64,000 nucleotides of DNA, from NCBI RefSeq assembly GCF_019334305.1, contig NZ_JAHWGH010000008.1, positions 289,871-353,870 on the forward strand. The letters run 5' to 3'. Numbering within the stretch: the stretch's first letter is position 1; each line of letters begins with the position of its first letter. The position numbers were made by a program, and so were the translations under genes. The notes under the pieces are model-generated. The model did no database searches. It was not told the DNA's origin and saw nothing but the letters and a program-made list of their open reading frames with translations. This document shows positions 17,368-26,482 of this stretch, in pieces. The DNA is from Rossellomorea orangium. Lineage in GTDB: Bacteria; Bacillota; Bacilli; Bacillales; Bacillaceae_B.

Positions 17368-19467
17368 ATGAAATCCAATGATTTTATGACTATTTATGCT
17401 GCATGTAATGAATGGGGAATCTCTGAAGGATTCTTCAGTGTCTTAAAAAGCCTTCCCAAGCACGAGGCATGGTTTACTGGAGATGCAACACAATATGGGC
17501 AGGATCTTGTTCTAAAGACAGCAATTCCAAATATTAAGGCTTTATATGAAAAAACTTGCGAGGAATTTAATAATTACACCAAAGACCCGAATTACCTGAA
17601 CATCGGTGGGCTCATTAAAGGGGTGACTCAAACCAACTCAGAGATAAAGAACATGATTGATTCGAAGCAATACGATCATCTATTTGTTAAAGTATTACGC
17701 AGAAAAAAAATCGACCCGATCTTTGGTGCCTATATATATTTTTTTAAATACGACTTCCTAGAGCATTGTGAGAACTTAACAACTGGTTTTCTTGCTAAAT
17801 TACTAAAAAAGAGAGGGATAGTAGTTTCTGATGTGACTATATTAAGTTATAAAAAAGAAGGATTATTATCAGTTAAAGAAAATCAATATGGGATAGATAC
17901 GATGTCTTTAAATGAAGTTGAAAGCCTTGTTCTTGCTAAAAAGAAGGAAAAATATATGCATTCAAAAAATACAGCAAATGAGAACTCGAATTTTTCTGTG
18001 CTCAACAGTCAACAGCAGAAGATAATAGAAGAGTATCTATCTTTTAGAAAAAAGGGGGGAAGAATATCACACAACAACTATCGGGCAAAAAAACACATTG
18101 CAAATAAAGAAGAAACACTTGCCAAACTAAGAAGTGCCTTGGCCACATTCTTCTTTAGAATTATTTGTGCTCGGTGCAATATTGATCAAAAACCTAAGAT
18201 GAGGTATGCCTTTCTTACACAAGATGAAAAGGAGAAATACGACTCAAATAAGTTCCATCCCACACAAATTAGTGAGGATGATGCATTTGCATTTATGACA
18301 GAATCTAAGACTACATCAGCCGTCCACGTATTCCAAACTATTAAGCCTTTTTATGCTTGGATACTACAACGTCTAAAAAACGATGCATTGACTCCTGATA
18401 AATGGTTTGAGTATGGGCAACTGGAGCTAAGAATAGAGTCCTTCTTAAATCAGTTTCCAACAAACTATAGTGAACTAGCGTCTGGAGAGACCATTAATAA
18501 AGTTAATAAGTCTTTCTTAAATAGAGAAGAGATGATTATTGTGAGGGAAAAACTACTTAATGATCCTGGCTCTCATGACCCTTATAGAAATGCAACTATC
18601 TGGGAGTTATGCTGTGTTACAGGGACTAGACCGTACGAAGTAAGAAAACTCAAAATTGAATATTTCTTATTAGACAAGGAAGGATATATAAAATTAAATA
18701 GTCGGGGGTGGGGAGAACTTCACATCCCTCGTGAAGCTTCAAAACATGAAAATTCTCCATCTCACCCCGTACTAGGTACGGTAATTCCAGCAGGTACTGT
18801 AAAACGGGTAAATGAATACTTGAAACGATTGTATAAAAAACAAAAGAATGAGCCCAGGGGGAAGGGATTTTTATTCAGACCTGAAGATCTATTTCCAGAA
18901 AAGGGATACAAGTCGGCAATTATGACAGATGTGATGACGAGGTTGAAAACGCAATTGGATTTTCTATCGTATGAGCAGAGAAGAGATTTTGAGTTAAAAG
19001 CATCAAGGCGGAGCATGAATAATCTAATTGAGGGCTTTGGCGTAAGGTTACCTATTGAAAGATTAAACGGTAGGATTCAAAAAGTGGCTGCGGATATACA
19101 AATGCGGCATAAAATTTCTGGAGATATTGGAGAAATGCATTATACTGCACCCATATCAGATGATGATTTTTATACTGTTTTAAATCACACGATTAACTTT
19201 CCATGGAACCGAAAAGAATTGATTATGTGGGAAAAGGAATTGAACCTGCATTCTTCAAAGGATTTTGAAATAAAAAGTGAAGAGAAGGAAAGTAAAAAGA
19301 TCAGTCAGGAAAGAAAGGAATATGAGTTAAATGAGATTAATTCAAAACGTCTAGATGAAATTAATCTGCAATTAAATAAACTAAGGAAGCGGCCCAAGGG
19401 GTTAACCATAGAAGAATGGTTTGAGATGAAAGAGAGCTTGGAAAAAGAAAAAATGTACATTAATTAG
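17368..19467 (+). CDS. Large atypical tyrosine recombinase (699 aa)
   Basis: The C-terminal third has the layout of a tyrosine recombinase: VTGTRPYEVRKLKIE with the first catalytic Arg near residue 421, KASRRSMNNLI in the position of the HxxR box (the His is not present), MRHK near 580, and HYT with the candidate nucleophilic Tyr at about 592. The first 350 residues are basic and helical and match nothing I recognise; the protein is almost twice the usual integrase length. A charged coiled coil forms the tail. ATG 17368 follows AGAGGTG; a GTG at 17359 overlaps that site. The downstream HTH gene starts 19 bases after the stop, so they form a pair. Confidence 0.7.
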   Translation: MKSNDFMTIYAACNEWGISEGFFSVLKSLPKHEAWFTGDATQYGQDLVLKTAIPNIKALYEKTCEEFNNYTKDPNYLNIGGLIKGVTQTNSEIKNMIDSKQYDHLFVKVLRRKKIDPIFGAYIYFFKYDFLEHCENLTTGFLAKLLKKRGIVVSDVTILSYKKEGLLSVKENQYGIDTMSLNEVESLVLAKKKEKYMHSKNTANENSNFSVLNSQQQKIIEEYLSFRKKGGRISHNNYRAKKHIANKEETLAKLRSALATFFFRIICARCNIDQKPKMRYAFLTQDEKEKYDSNKFHPTQISEDDAFAFMTESKTTSAVHVFQTIKPFYAWILQRLKNDALTPDKWFEYGQLELRIESFLNQFPTNYSELASGETINKVNKSFLNREEMIIVREKLLNDPGSHDPYRNATIWELCCVTGTRPYEVRKLKIEYFLLDKEGYIKLNSRGWGELHIPREASKHENSPSHPVLGTVIPAGTVKRVNEYLKRLYKKQKNEPRGKGFLFRPEDLFPEKGYKSAIMTDVMTRLKTQLDFLSYEQRRDFELKASRRSMNNLIEGFGVRLPIERLNGRIQKVAADIQMRHKISGDIGEMHYTAPISDDDFYTVLNHTINFPWNRKELIMWEKELNLHSSKDFEIKSEEKESKKISQERKEYELNEINSKRLDEINLQLNKLRKRPKGLTIEEWFEMKESLEKEKMYIN

Positions 19468-19486
19468 CTCAATAAGGGGGAAGCTA

Positions 19487-19795
19487 ATGAAAGATCAAAA
19501 TCTAGAAATATTTTCAAAGTACTCTTCTTGGGAGGAGTTTGAAGGTTATATCCATGAATATGGCTTTGAAGGGAGCATCCCTCATGTTTTTGAAAAAATC
19601 CGGGATAACGACCTGCTTACGCCTTCTGATATATCTTATATAACAGGATATTCAGAGGAAACGGTTCGAAGATGGTGCCGTTCTTGGAAACTGAAAACTA
19701 CAACTGGTCGTGCACCTTATCATGTGGTAGGAAGTGACTTAAAGAATTTCTTGTATTATTGGACAAGGAAAGAGTTGATACAAAACTATAAATAA
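19487..19795 (+). CDS. Small helix-turn-helix (excisionase/MerR-like) partner of the large recombinase
   Basis: A 102-aa protein. The central part, LTPSDISYITGYSEETVRRWCRSWKL, is a helix-turn-helix of the excisionase/MerR type. AAGGGGGAAG precedes the ATG. Gene order and spacing suggest a recombination directionality factor or accessory DNA-binding subunit for the 699-aa recombinase. The motif VRRWCR also appears in the minus-strand protein at 40067-40291. Confidence 0.7.
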   Translation: MKDQNLEIFSKYSSWEEFEGYIHEYGFEGSIPHVFEKIRDNDLLTPSDISYITGYSEETVRRWCRSWKLKTTTGRAPYHVVGSDLKNFLYYWTRKELIQNYK

Positions 19796-19830
19796 TGTAA
19801 TAAGATGTCTACTATAGAGGTGCAGAATGG

Positions 19831-19875
19831 AAAACGTACTGGGTTTCCCAACGAACCTAACAGTACGTTTTTTAT
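19831..19875 (+). terminator. Terminator after the recombinase-HTH pair
   Basis: AAAACGTACTG pairs with CAGTACGTTTT across a 20-base loop, followed by a T run. It lies 36 bases after the HTH gene stop. Confidence 0.75.
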
Positions 19876-19920
19876 TGTCAAGACATATATGTAAACTAGT
19901 TGTTAAATCTTTCTTTTTCT

Positions 19921-19948
19921 TTATTAAGCTAAGGGGGCGTTAATTAAA
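19921..19948 (+). repeat. Copy of dispersed island repeat (GGGGGCGTTA core)
   Basis: Reads TTATTAAGCTAAGGGGGCGT and then TAATTAAA. Related degenerate copies lie at about 27981, 32638, 33246, 33434, 33783, 35772, 36270, 36596, 37317 and 39429. The shared pattern is CTTATT, a few bases, TAA or TAAA, a run of Gs with GCGTTA or GCATTA, then TTGAAG or similar. Confidence 0.55.
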
Positions 19949-20114
19949 TTACGTTAAGGAACGTGTGAATATGCCGTTCATAAAAATATCTTTTTAATAA
20001 AGATAAAGTAGATAGCTTTAAAAAACTAAGTATATTTCCAATCCTGGAAGGGAAGAGTTTTATGGGATTATTTTAAAGTTCCTCCAGTATACTATTCAGA
20101 ACGGAGTGCTTGTA

Positions 20115-20303
20115 ATGAAGTGGGAAAATAGGCCATCAATTAGTGAATCGCATCCATTTAAAGAGGAATATGACCGTCTGTTAGATTTAGATAGGGATGA
20201 ATTATTAATGGAAATTAAAAGTCATATAGACGACTACTTTGAAATGAAATCAAAGAGAGAACAACTTGGGAAACTTAATGTAAATGCTCTCCTTACTGAG
20301 TAG
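20115..20303 (+). CDS. Small acidic hypothetical protein (62 aa)
   Basis: No family recognised. ATG 20115 has GGAG eight bases upstream; the in-frame GTG at 20106 overlaps that site. The product is charged and predicted helical (RLLDLDRDELLMEIKSHIDDY), with no membrane segment. Confidence 0.5.
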   Translation: MKWENRPSISESHPFKEEYDRLLDLDRDELLMEIKSHIDDYFEMKSKREQLGKLNVNALLTE

Positions 20304-20501
20304 TGGCATAAAAACTCAATTGAGACGTTCTACTGGAAGTTTATAAACAAAGATACCAAAGTAAAAGATTTATAAAGATATTTCAATTGGACTCTATTTT
20401 TTATCCATCCCAGATGATTTCCATATTTTTAAAGTGTCTTTATAATCAATAGTATTTATTCCAGTATCTTTTGATTAATTTCCCCAACTGTCAAAGCTAA
20501 A

Positions 20502-20897
20502 TCAGTCCTTACTTTCGGTGAATTTTGTTTTTTTACGTAGATAGACTTTTATCAAATCGTCAGGGATGACTTCTAAACTTTTATGGATTCCCAGGTTATA
20601 CATGATCAATATTAAAGCTCGTTGTAATTCTTCATCTGTGTATAGCATCTTACCCTCTCGCGGCATTTCCCATTTTGGTGGCAAATACGACTCCATGTCA
20701 TCATATGTAATTGCTTGAGGTTCTAATTTCAATGTTAACTTTTCCATAATAATCTCCTTTGATTTAAAGAAATTTGCTAATTCTGAATCACTAAGCACAA
20801 TCTGTTCCACAATTTGAAAAAGGGCTGGATTTTCAACACCATCTTCTAATTTGACTACTAATTCTTCCACTTTTTTCTTGAATTCATCGCTACACAT
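20502..20897 (-). CDS. Hypothetical protein (131 aa)
   Basis: No family recognised. The start at 20897 is chosen for its strong site (AGGAGGTGATAAA before ATG); the same frame is open further upstream to 20981 but without a site. The protein is acidic and helical at the N-terminus, and the C-terminal half contains EELQRALILIMYNLGIHKSLEVIPDDLIKVYL split by short charged stretches. No catalytic motif stands out. Confidence 0.6.
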   Translation of the reverse strand: MCSDEFKKKVEELVVKLEDGVENPALFQIVEQIVLSDSELANFFKSKEIIMEKLTLKLEPQAITYDDMESYLPPKWEMPREGKMLYTDEELQRALILIMYNLGIHKSLEVIPDDLIKVYLRKKTKFTESKD

Positions 20898-21569
20898 TTT
20901 ATCACCTCCTGCTATTGGAAATAATTTTTTTAACACTTCAATATGAACCTCAAACAAATAGAAATTCTCCGTTGCAGACATTCCCGGTTTCTTCGTAACA
21001 GCATTTCAAAAAATTTCTCAATACCTATAAGCAAGGCTTTTTCATACCCTTCCATGCACACTTAATTGAGTATTAATGTTGGATGAGTATTAATCCCTAA
21101 GCTCCTGAGAACGCACATTTTAATTTGCTTTGTGGTACAAATAGCATAACCTTGCTACAGCCATTATTTTTGAGATTAAAGGGGAACATACTTCTAGAAA
21201 ATCTCCTCACTAATATTTTATTATTCGTTTTTAAGTACTCTTCCGTGTTTCTTATCTTTGTAACGCAATATGAAAGTATTTCTTTATTTTAGAAGCATTT
21301 TTTCTTATTCGGTTCTGATAACGCTTGTTTTATTCATCATAATCTTGCCCTTTATAAATAACTACGAACCATTTACAGCAGTACTAACTTCATCCATCTA
21401 ATTACATCTAGTCTTATTTGTTTTATTATAATAAGTAAATCGCAACTAATAAAGCACCTATCAAAATAAGTATGTCGAGGCTTTAATCTACCAAGATAGT
21501 GACTGAGGAATCGTTTTATATCTAGTTTTATTTCTAGTCAAAAAAACTAAAGGAAGTGAATTTATCCTA
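20898..21569. other. AT-rich non-coding stretch
   Basis: About 670 bases between divergent genes. Short direct repeats of GAGTATTAAT occur near 21070-21095. No gene, RNA or clear hairpin was recognised. Confidence 0.4.
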
Positions 21570-21899
21570 ATGCGCCAATTTCATTTTATTGACAAGATTA
21601 TTAATGCTGCAGACAGCATAGAGACATATATACAAGGACTGTCGATTGAAGAGTTCAAAAAGTCGAGGTTAATTATTGATGCAGTAATTTGGAATCTAGA
21701 ACTAATTGGAGAAACAGCAAAAAACATTCCTATTAAAGAGAAGGAAGATAATCCCCATATTCCTTGGGAAAAGATAATCGGCTTTCGTTATACTCTAATA
21801 AATGAATACGACAATCTAGATTTATCAGAAATATGGGAAATAGCAACAGTAGATACAATTACACTAAGAGCCAAATGTGCTGAAATAAAAAGTAAATAG
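21570..21899 (+). CDS. HepT-like (DUF86) protein with altered catalytic motif, orphan
   Basis: A 109-aa protein whose N-terminal half (DAVIWNLELIGETAKNIP) is diagnostic of the DUF86/HepT family, the RNase toxin of HepT-MntA systems. The family's RX4HXY motif reads RYTLINEY here, with Asn in place of His, so RNase activity is doubtful. No MntA-type nucleotidyltransferase gene is adjacent. AAGGAAGTG lies before the ATG. It may be a decayed toxin remnant or a protein repurposed for binding. Confidence 0.75.
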   Translation: MRQFHFIDKIINAADSIETYIQGLSIEEFKKSRLIIDAVIWNLELIGETAKNIPIKEKEDNPHIPWEKIIGFRYTLINEYDNLDLSEIWEIATVDTITLRAKCAEIKSK

Positions 21900-22019
21900 G
21901 CTAATCTAAAAAAGTGGGTGATTAGGGAACTAATTATCCACTTTTTTACATGTCGAGTAGGTATTTTTAAACATAATGTCGAAGTATGTATTATCAGGTT
22001 TTTTTGGGGGAGTATTGCT

Positions 22020-22363
22020 GTGTTAGAAGTAACCAAAGAAGAAATTCTTCATTTTATATATATGAAAAAATCAGAAAAATCGGATTAAGGAAAAGATACT
22101 ATAATATCCTACATAACAAAGAATCAGAAGAGTATAAGAGGTTTATAAGTGTTTATCTAAATCATAAAAGTATGTTAACCGAGAGAGAACAGATAGTATT
22201 AGATTCTGTTTATGGTGTAAAAGGAAAACCCTTAAAACTAAGGGAAGTCGCGGAGATCATTGAGGTTACTCCTGAAAGGGTAAGACAATTAGTTTACAAG
22301 AGTGAAAGGAAATTGGTGGATTTCCTACGTCAATTATACAAGGTTAATTTCTTCGTGAATTGA
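22020..22363 (+). pseudogene. Sigma-70 region 4-like protein, frameshifted at a TA repeat
   Basis: The best start is GTG 22020, seven bases after GGGGGAG; its frame reads VLEVTKEEILHFIY and then stops after 22 codons. The frame shifts at the (TA)4T tract at 22055-22063: removing one TA unit joins it to EKIRKIGLRKRYYN and the remainder. That remainder, open to 22363, contains LTEREQIVLDSVYG and LREVAEIIEVTPERVRQLVY, a typical sigma-70 region 4 helix-turn-helix. The longer frame starting at 21986 has no ribosome site and an implausible N-terminus. The shift may be decay, slippage-based switching or a sequencing error. Confidence 0.6.
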
Positions 22364-22371
22364 GGTAGTTC

Positions 22372-22394
22372 TTATAACATCGATTATAAGTACT
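22372..22394. repeat. 23-bp near-palindromic repeat, copy 1
   Basis: Reads TTATAACATCGATTATAA plus GTACT and recurs with one mismatch at 39476-39498. It lies just upstream of the Gabija genes. Its dyad symmetry would suit a protein-binding site. Confidence 0.5.
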
Positions 22395-22516
22395 GATTAT
22401 TTTAGGTGTGTGGCATGATTTGCGGTTCCAGAGGAGAGGAGCAACCAATAGACTGCTATTCTTTAATTGAAATTAAAGATAGCATTTAACTATTAACAAG
22501 GTAAAGGAGCTTTAAT

Positions 22517-24283
22517 TTGAAGATATCAAATATTAAGGTCAATAATTACCGAAACTTAAGAGCAGTTGACCTAGATACAAATAAAATTGTAGTTTTTATT
22601 GGAGATAATAATTGCGGTAAGAGTAATCTACTTAGAGCAATAACACTTCCTTTTATGAATCAAGAAATAGGAGCGGTTAATAAAAATCTCGGATGGCAAG
22701 ACATTAATAGTGCCGCTAAGCAAGAATATTATTCTTTCATAGAAGGAAACTTAGAAAAAATTAAAAATAGTACATGCGACATAGATCAATTTATTGACCA
22801 TATACCTTTTGTAAATGTTGAAGTAACACTTACTCCCCAAAAAGTGGCAGAAGAATATTATGTTAGAAATTGGACTACTAATTTAGATAATGACACACCC
22901 TTATTCACTATAAGGTATGAATATAAGGTTGAGGACCCTCAAGATTTACTTCGCCACATCTCAGACATATTACAAGATGTTGATTCGATAGATGATTTAA
23001 AGATGAATTTACTTCCAATCGAGTTTTATAAGTACCAAACAATCATACCCTCGACCAATGAAAAGGTTTCCTATACAGACCTGGCTTACTTCAAATATAA
23101 TGCACTAGCTGCTGAAAGAGATGATTTTTCAAATAAATCTTCTCAGTTAGGCTCTAAATCACTAGTATCTCTCTTGCATAATAAGATGAATACAGATGAT
23201 AAAAAGAAAGTGGAACAATCATATGAAACATTCTTCAATGACTTAAAAAACATTAGTAGCTTAGAAGAGGTATTTAATTGGCAGGAATCATCGGACTTAG
23301 AAAATGCTAAAGATTTTTTTGGAAAGATTACTTTGCTACCTAATGTTCCTACAATGAACTCTTTACTAAACAATGTGCGTTTAGGCTATGGTGATGAATC
23401 CTTAAATTCACAAGGTTTAGGATATAGAAACCTAATCTACTTATTCGTCATGTTGAATTCGTTAAGCATAGAAAGTGATGTAGCTTTAAACATATTAACA
23501 ATAGAAGAACCTGAAGCTCATTTAAGTGTAAGCAATGAACACCTTTTAGCTAGTTTTATAAATTCGACGATGAATAGGAACAACCAACTACAACTTTTTA
23601 TTTCAACACATAGCGCGGAGTTTCTTGATAAGCTCGATTTAAAGAATGTAGCAATATTAGCTGAAGGAAGCACTTATGCTCTAAAGAAAGAACTTGAAGG
23701 TGACCAATTGGATTACTTAGCCAAAAAACCTAACTTAGACTTTCTAAAGTTTCTATACTCAAGGAATTGCATCTTAGTAGAAGGTCCAACCGAGGAAATG
23801 CTTATCAAATCTTACCTAAGTACACAAAATGAACAATTGAATGATATTGAAGTAATCTCTTTACATAAGGGCTTTAGAGATATGCTTGATATATGGCTTA
23901 AAGTGAATCAAAATACAAGCCATAAAATAGGCATAATTAGAGATTTTGACAATCAAAGGAAGGCTCAAGAAGATCATGAGGCTTATAATCATTATCCGAA
24001 TATTTATGTAACAACTACACAAGAGTATACCCTGGAACCTGAATTTGTTAACACTAGTACTAATTTTGAAAAGCTGAAAACATACTTTTCTACCAAGCAT
24101 GGCTGGGAAGGTATTGATACTAAAGAAAACCTTTCAGATAAGTGGAGGGGAGCTAAGACGGATACAATGTTACACTTTTGTCGAGACATAGGAACTGAAG
24201 AATTAAAAGATGTGGTAATGCCCAACCACATTAGAGAGGTCATTCACTTTTTAATTACGGGAGAAAAAACATGTATATTGTAG
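22517..24283 (+). CDS. gajA: Gabija protein GajA (OLD-family ATPase-TOPRIM nuclease)
   Basis: A 588-aa protein with an N-terminal ABC-type ATPase: Walker A GDNNCGKSN near residue 33, signature region LNSQGLGYRN near 295, Walker B LTIEEPEAHL near 330. A C-terminal TOPRIM domain follows, with ILVEGPTEEML near 420 and the acidic pair in IIRDFDN near 480. OLD-family proteins of this kind cut DNA. It starts at TTG with AAAGGAG upstream. Its end overlaps the start of the helicase gene by 13 bases, the standard GajA-GajB arrangement of Gabija anti-phage defence. The length is close to that of the characterised GajA from Bacillus cereus. Confidence 0.85.
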   Translation: MKISNIKVNNYRNLRAVDLDTNKIVVFIGDNNCGKSNLLRAITLPFMNQEIGAVNKNLGWQDINSAAKQEYYSFIEGNLEKIKNSTCDIDQFIDHIPFVNVEVTLTPQKVAEEYYVRNWTTNLDNDTPLFTIRYEYKVEDPQDLLRHISDILQDVDSIDDLKMNLLPIEFYKYQTIIPSTNEKVSYTDLAYFKYNALAAERDDFSNKSSQLGSKSLVSLLHNKMNTDDKKKVEQSYETFFNDLKNISSLEEVFNWQESSDLENAKDFFGKITLLPNVPTMNSLLNNVRLGYGDESLNSQGLGYRNLIYLFVMLNSLSIESDVALNILTIEEPEAHLSVSNEHLLASFINSTMNRNNQLQLFISTHSAEFLDKLDLKNVAILAEGSTYALKKELEGDQLDYLAKKPNLDFLKFLYSRNCILVEGPTEEMLIKSYLSTQNEQLNDIEVISLHKGFRDMLDIWLKVNQNTSHKIGIIRDFDNQRKAQEDHEAYNHYPNIYVTTTQEYTLEPEFVNTSTNFEKLKTYFSTKHGWEGIDTKENLSDKWRGAKTDTMLHFCRDIGTEELKDVVMPNHIREVIHFLITGEKTCIL

Positions 24284-25632
24284 TGGCTGGAGCTGGAGCC
24301 GGTAAAACAACCTCAATGGCTGAACTCGTAATATCAAGACTTAAAGAGATTACTGATAATAAAATAATATACGTTATCACTTATACAAACGCTGCAAGAG
24401 ATAGAATAAAAGAAAAAGTTATAGAAAACGAAGGACGCATTCCTAAACAATTAAAAATTGAAACTATACATTCTTTTTTGTTAAAAGAAGTAATTTATCC
24501 TTTTAATCACTTAGTTTATGGGGATCTTTATAAATCTGCTTCGCAGATACCCCTTCATCCTAAACCGGCCTTTAAAGCAATTAAGAAAAAGGAGTTAAGA
24601 AGGGAACATATATTACACGTAGAAGATGTAACGAAGACAGCCAAACATCTTCTTTGTGGTAAAAACAAGGATACTGCGAAGATAAAACACAGGCGTAATA
24701 ATGCCTTGAAAATGTTGTCTAGATACTTAGATTCCATATATGTGGACGAAGCACAAGATATGGATAAAGATTTTTTAGAGGTATTAACAATGCTTGCGAA
24801 TTATAATATCAACGTTAATTTGATAGGTGACCCTAAACAAGACCTTAGAAATAGAGGAGCTTTTCGAGATATTATTGCAGGTGATTTATCGGTTGACTAT
24901 AAGTCAGAGAACCACCGCTGCCCTAGTTTACACGTAGATTTTTCAAATAGCTTCATATCAAAGGCAGAGCATCAGACTTCAACAAAAGAAGAGGGAACAT
25001 TACGATACTTATTGGAATCAAACTCCACAATTCAAGAAGATATTAAATGTGCAAAGTACGATTTAGCATATATTTACCAGAGGAATGCCCGCTTTAAGAC
25101 TCATAGAGAAGATGTAACAAAAACAGAGAAGCAATTATCATACGAATTAACTGTAATAGCTCGTAAGGCATCTTCTGTAAAACAGAATAATTTAAATCAA
25201 GTTGTTTATGTGCTTAAAAAAAAGACTGTTAACTCTATCAAACGAGGAATTCCTACTTATAAAATCTTTTCTGGACTTGAAAAAGAACTTACATTAAGTC
25301 TAGATAAATATGACAAAGGTAAGATTGGTTCTGCTGTAAATGCATATCATAGTGCATTATCAAGTGAACCAGGTATATTAGTAGGTTCCATTGATGCTAT
25401 TAAAGGATTAGAAGGCTATAATTGTTTGTTTATAATTTCCACTCAACTTGCTCCTTATTTATTTAAAGAAGTAGATGATTACAATAAAATGAGGAACTAT
25501 TTATATGTAGCACTTACTCGTTCTAAACGTGACTTAACTATGTTGCTTACAACCGAGGTGGAAAAAAAGTATGGCCATAAATACATTCATGAACAACTTA
25601 ATAAGTTAGGTATAGCAGAGTTAAAGACCTAA
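24271..25632 (+). CDS. gajB: Gabija protein GajB (UvrD/Rep-like helicase)
   Basis: A 453-aa superfamily 1 helicase-like protein: Walker A AGAGAGKTT at residues 5-13, motif Ia TYTNAAR, Walker B VDEAQDMD near 158, SENHRCP, and C-terminal VGSIDAIKGLEGYN and YVALTRSKRDL. The compact length and overlap with GajA identify the Gabija partner that senses or acts on nucleic acids during phage infection. It is slightly shorter than the reference GajB. A terminator lies about 170 bases downstream. Confidence 0.85.
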   Translation: MYIVVAGAGAGKTTSMAELVISRLKEITDNKIIYVITYTNAARDRIKEKVIENEGRIPKQLKIETIHSFLLKEVIYPFNHLVYGDLYKSASQIPLHPKPAFKAIKKKELRREHILHVEDVTKTAKHLLCGKNKDTAKIKHRRNNALKMLSRYLDSIYVDEAQDMDKDFLEVLTMLANYNINVNLIGDPKQDLRNRGAFRDIIAGDLSVDYKSENHRCPSLHVDFSNSFISKAEHQTSTKEEGTLRYLLESNSTIQEDIKCAKYDLAYIYQRNARFKTHREDVTKTEKQLSYELTVIARKASSVKQNNLNQVVYVLKKKTVNSIKRGIPTYKIFSGLEKELTLSLDKYDKGKIGSAVNAYHSALSSEPGILVGSIDAIKGLEGYNCLFIISTQLAPYLFKEVDDYNKMRNYLYVALTRSKRDLTMLLTTEVEKKYGHKYIHEQLNKLGIAELKT

Positions 25633-25804
25633 ATTTGGTACTTTAACTGTTAAGAAACTGAGGTTGTTGAGATCGTTGCTAAAGTGAAATTGGTACAATG
25701 GTTATCTCGCTTTCAATTGGGTATTAAGTTGGTTATACAAGAAAAAGACAACAGGAGAATTGCTAAACAGTATAAATATACTTGTTATGAATTATATTTA
25801 AACG

Positions 25805-25833
25805 CGATCACTTTGAAAGTGATTGTTTTTTCG
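25805..25833 (+). terminator. Terminator downstream of the Gabija pair
   Basis: ATCACTTT/AAAGTGAT with a very short loop, followed by TTGTTTTTTC. It is the first hairpin with a T run after gajB. Confidence 0.65.
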
Positions 25834-26016
25834 TATTTGACTCATATTGTGCAAAAGTCCCGTTAAAATTACTTTGTGAAAATATTTACTTTAGCTAGAT
25901 GGTAACACGATAATAAGAATTTATAATGTAGAAAGAAAGGACTTTAATAGTTTTAAAAGTAAGTACAATTAACTATAAATAGTCTTGTTAATTACTTAAA
26001 TAGGGGTGACATTAAA

Positions 26017-26208
26017 ATGAACTACAGAAATATAATTAGAAACCAAATAGGTAAAAGTGGTAGAGGACCAGAAATAAATGAAAATAGCAGAAAAGGGGTT
26101 GATGGGGAGATAAATGCATTATGTATTATGAAAAAATATTACCTTGACACCAATGAGTTAGCCAAAGTTTTCTTTCTTAATCAAAAGAAAATAGAGCATG
26201 CTAAATAA
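26017..26208 (+). CDS. Small basic hypothetical protein (63 aa)
   Basis: No family recognised. AGGGGTGAC precedes the ATG at good spacing. The N-terminal half is basic and glycine-rich (NQIGKSGRGPEINENSRKG); the C-terminal half is helical. Coding status is moderately supported only. Confidence 0.4.
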   Translation: MNYRNIIRNQIGKSGRGPEINENSRKGVDGEINALCIMKKYYLDTNELAKVFFLNQKKIEHAK

Positions 26209-26482
26209 AAAACATCCACTGCTTACTATGGAGTTATAGTACATTGGGTAGGTTTAACCAATTTGATAGCTGTAATGTCTTAGGTAGAACTATTACAAAA
26301 TGAAAACACTTGGAGCTCTTTACCTGTGCAGACTATAAAGTTGATACTAATAGAAGCTGTTTAATTTAGTAGCATCAAGTAAATGGCATTTAAAGTTGAG
26401 GCAGTTGTCATATCTATAAGCCGATCTAAGTTCCTTTATGTGTGATCTGAGTGTTCAAACTAGCATACTTTTGCCCGACTGT

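Larger units (their letters stand above)
19796..20114. other. Intergenic region with a hairpin and one dispersed repeat copy
   Basis: No gene is seen. It holds a hairpin (19831-19875) and a copy of the island's dispersed GGGGGCGTTA-core repeat (19921-19948). Confidence 0.45.

Noticed and set aside
21986..22019. Earlier ATG for the sigma-like protein
   Set aside because: The segment lacks a ribosome site and reads as implausible cysteine-rich sequence, whereas the GTG at 22020 has a strong site.
25684..25866. 60-codon frame after gajB
   Set aside because: It spans the terminator hairpin and has no ribosome site or recognisable sequence.
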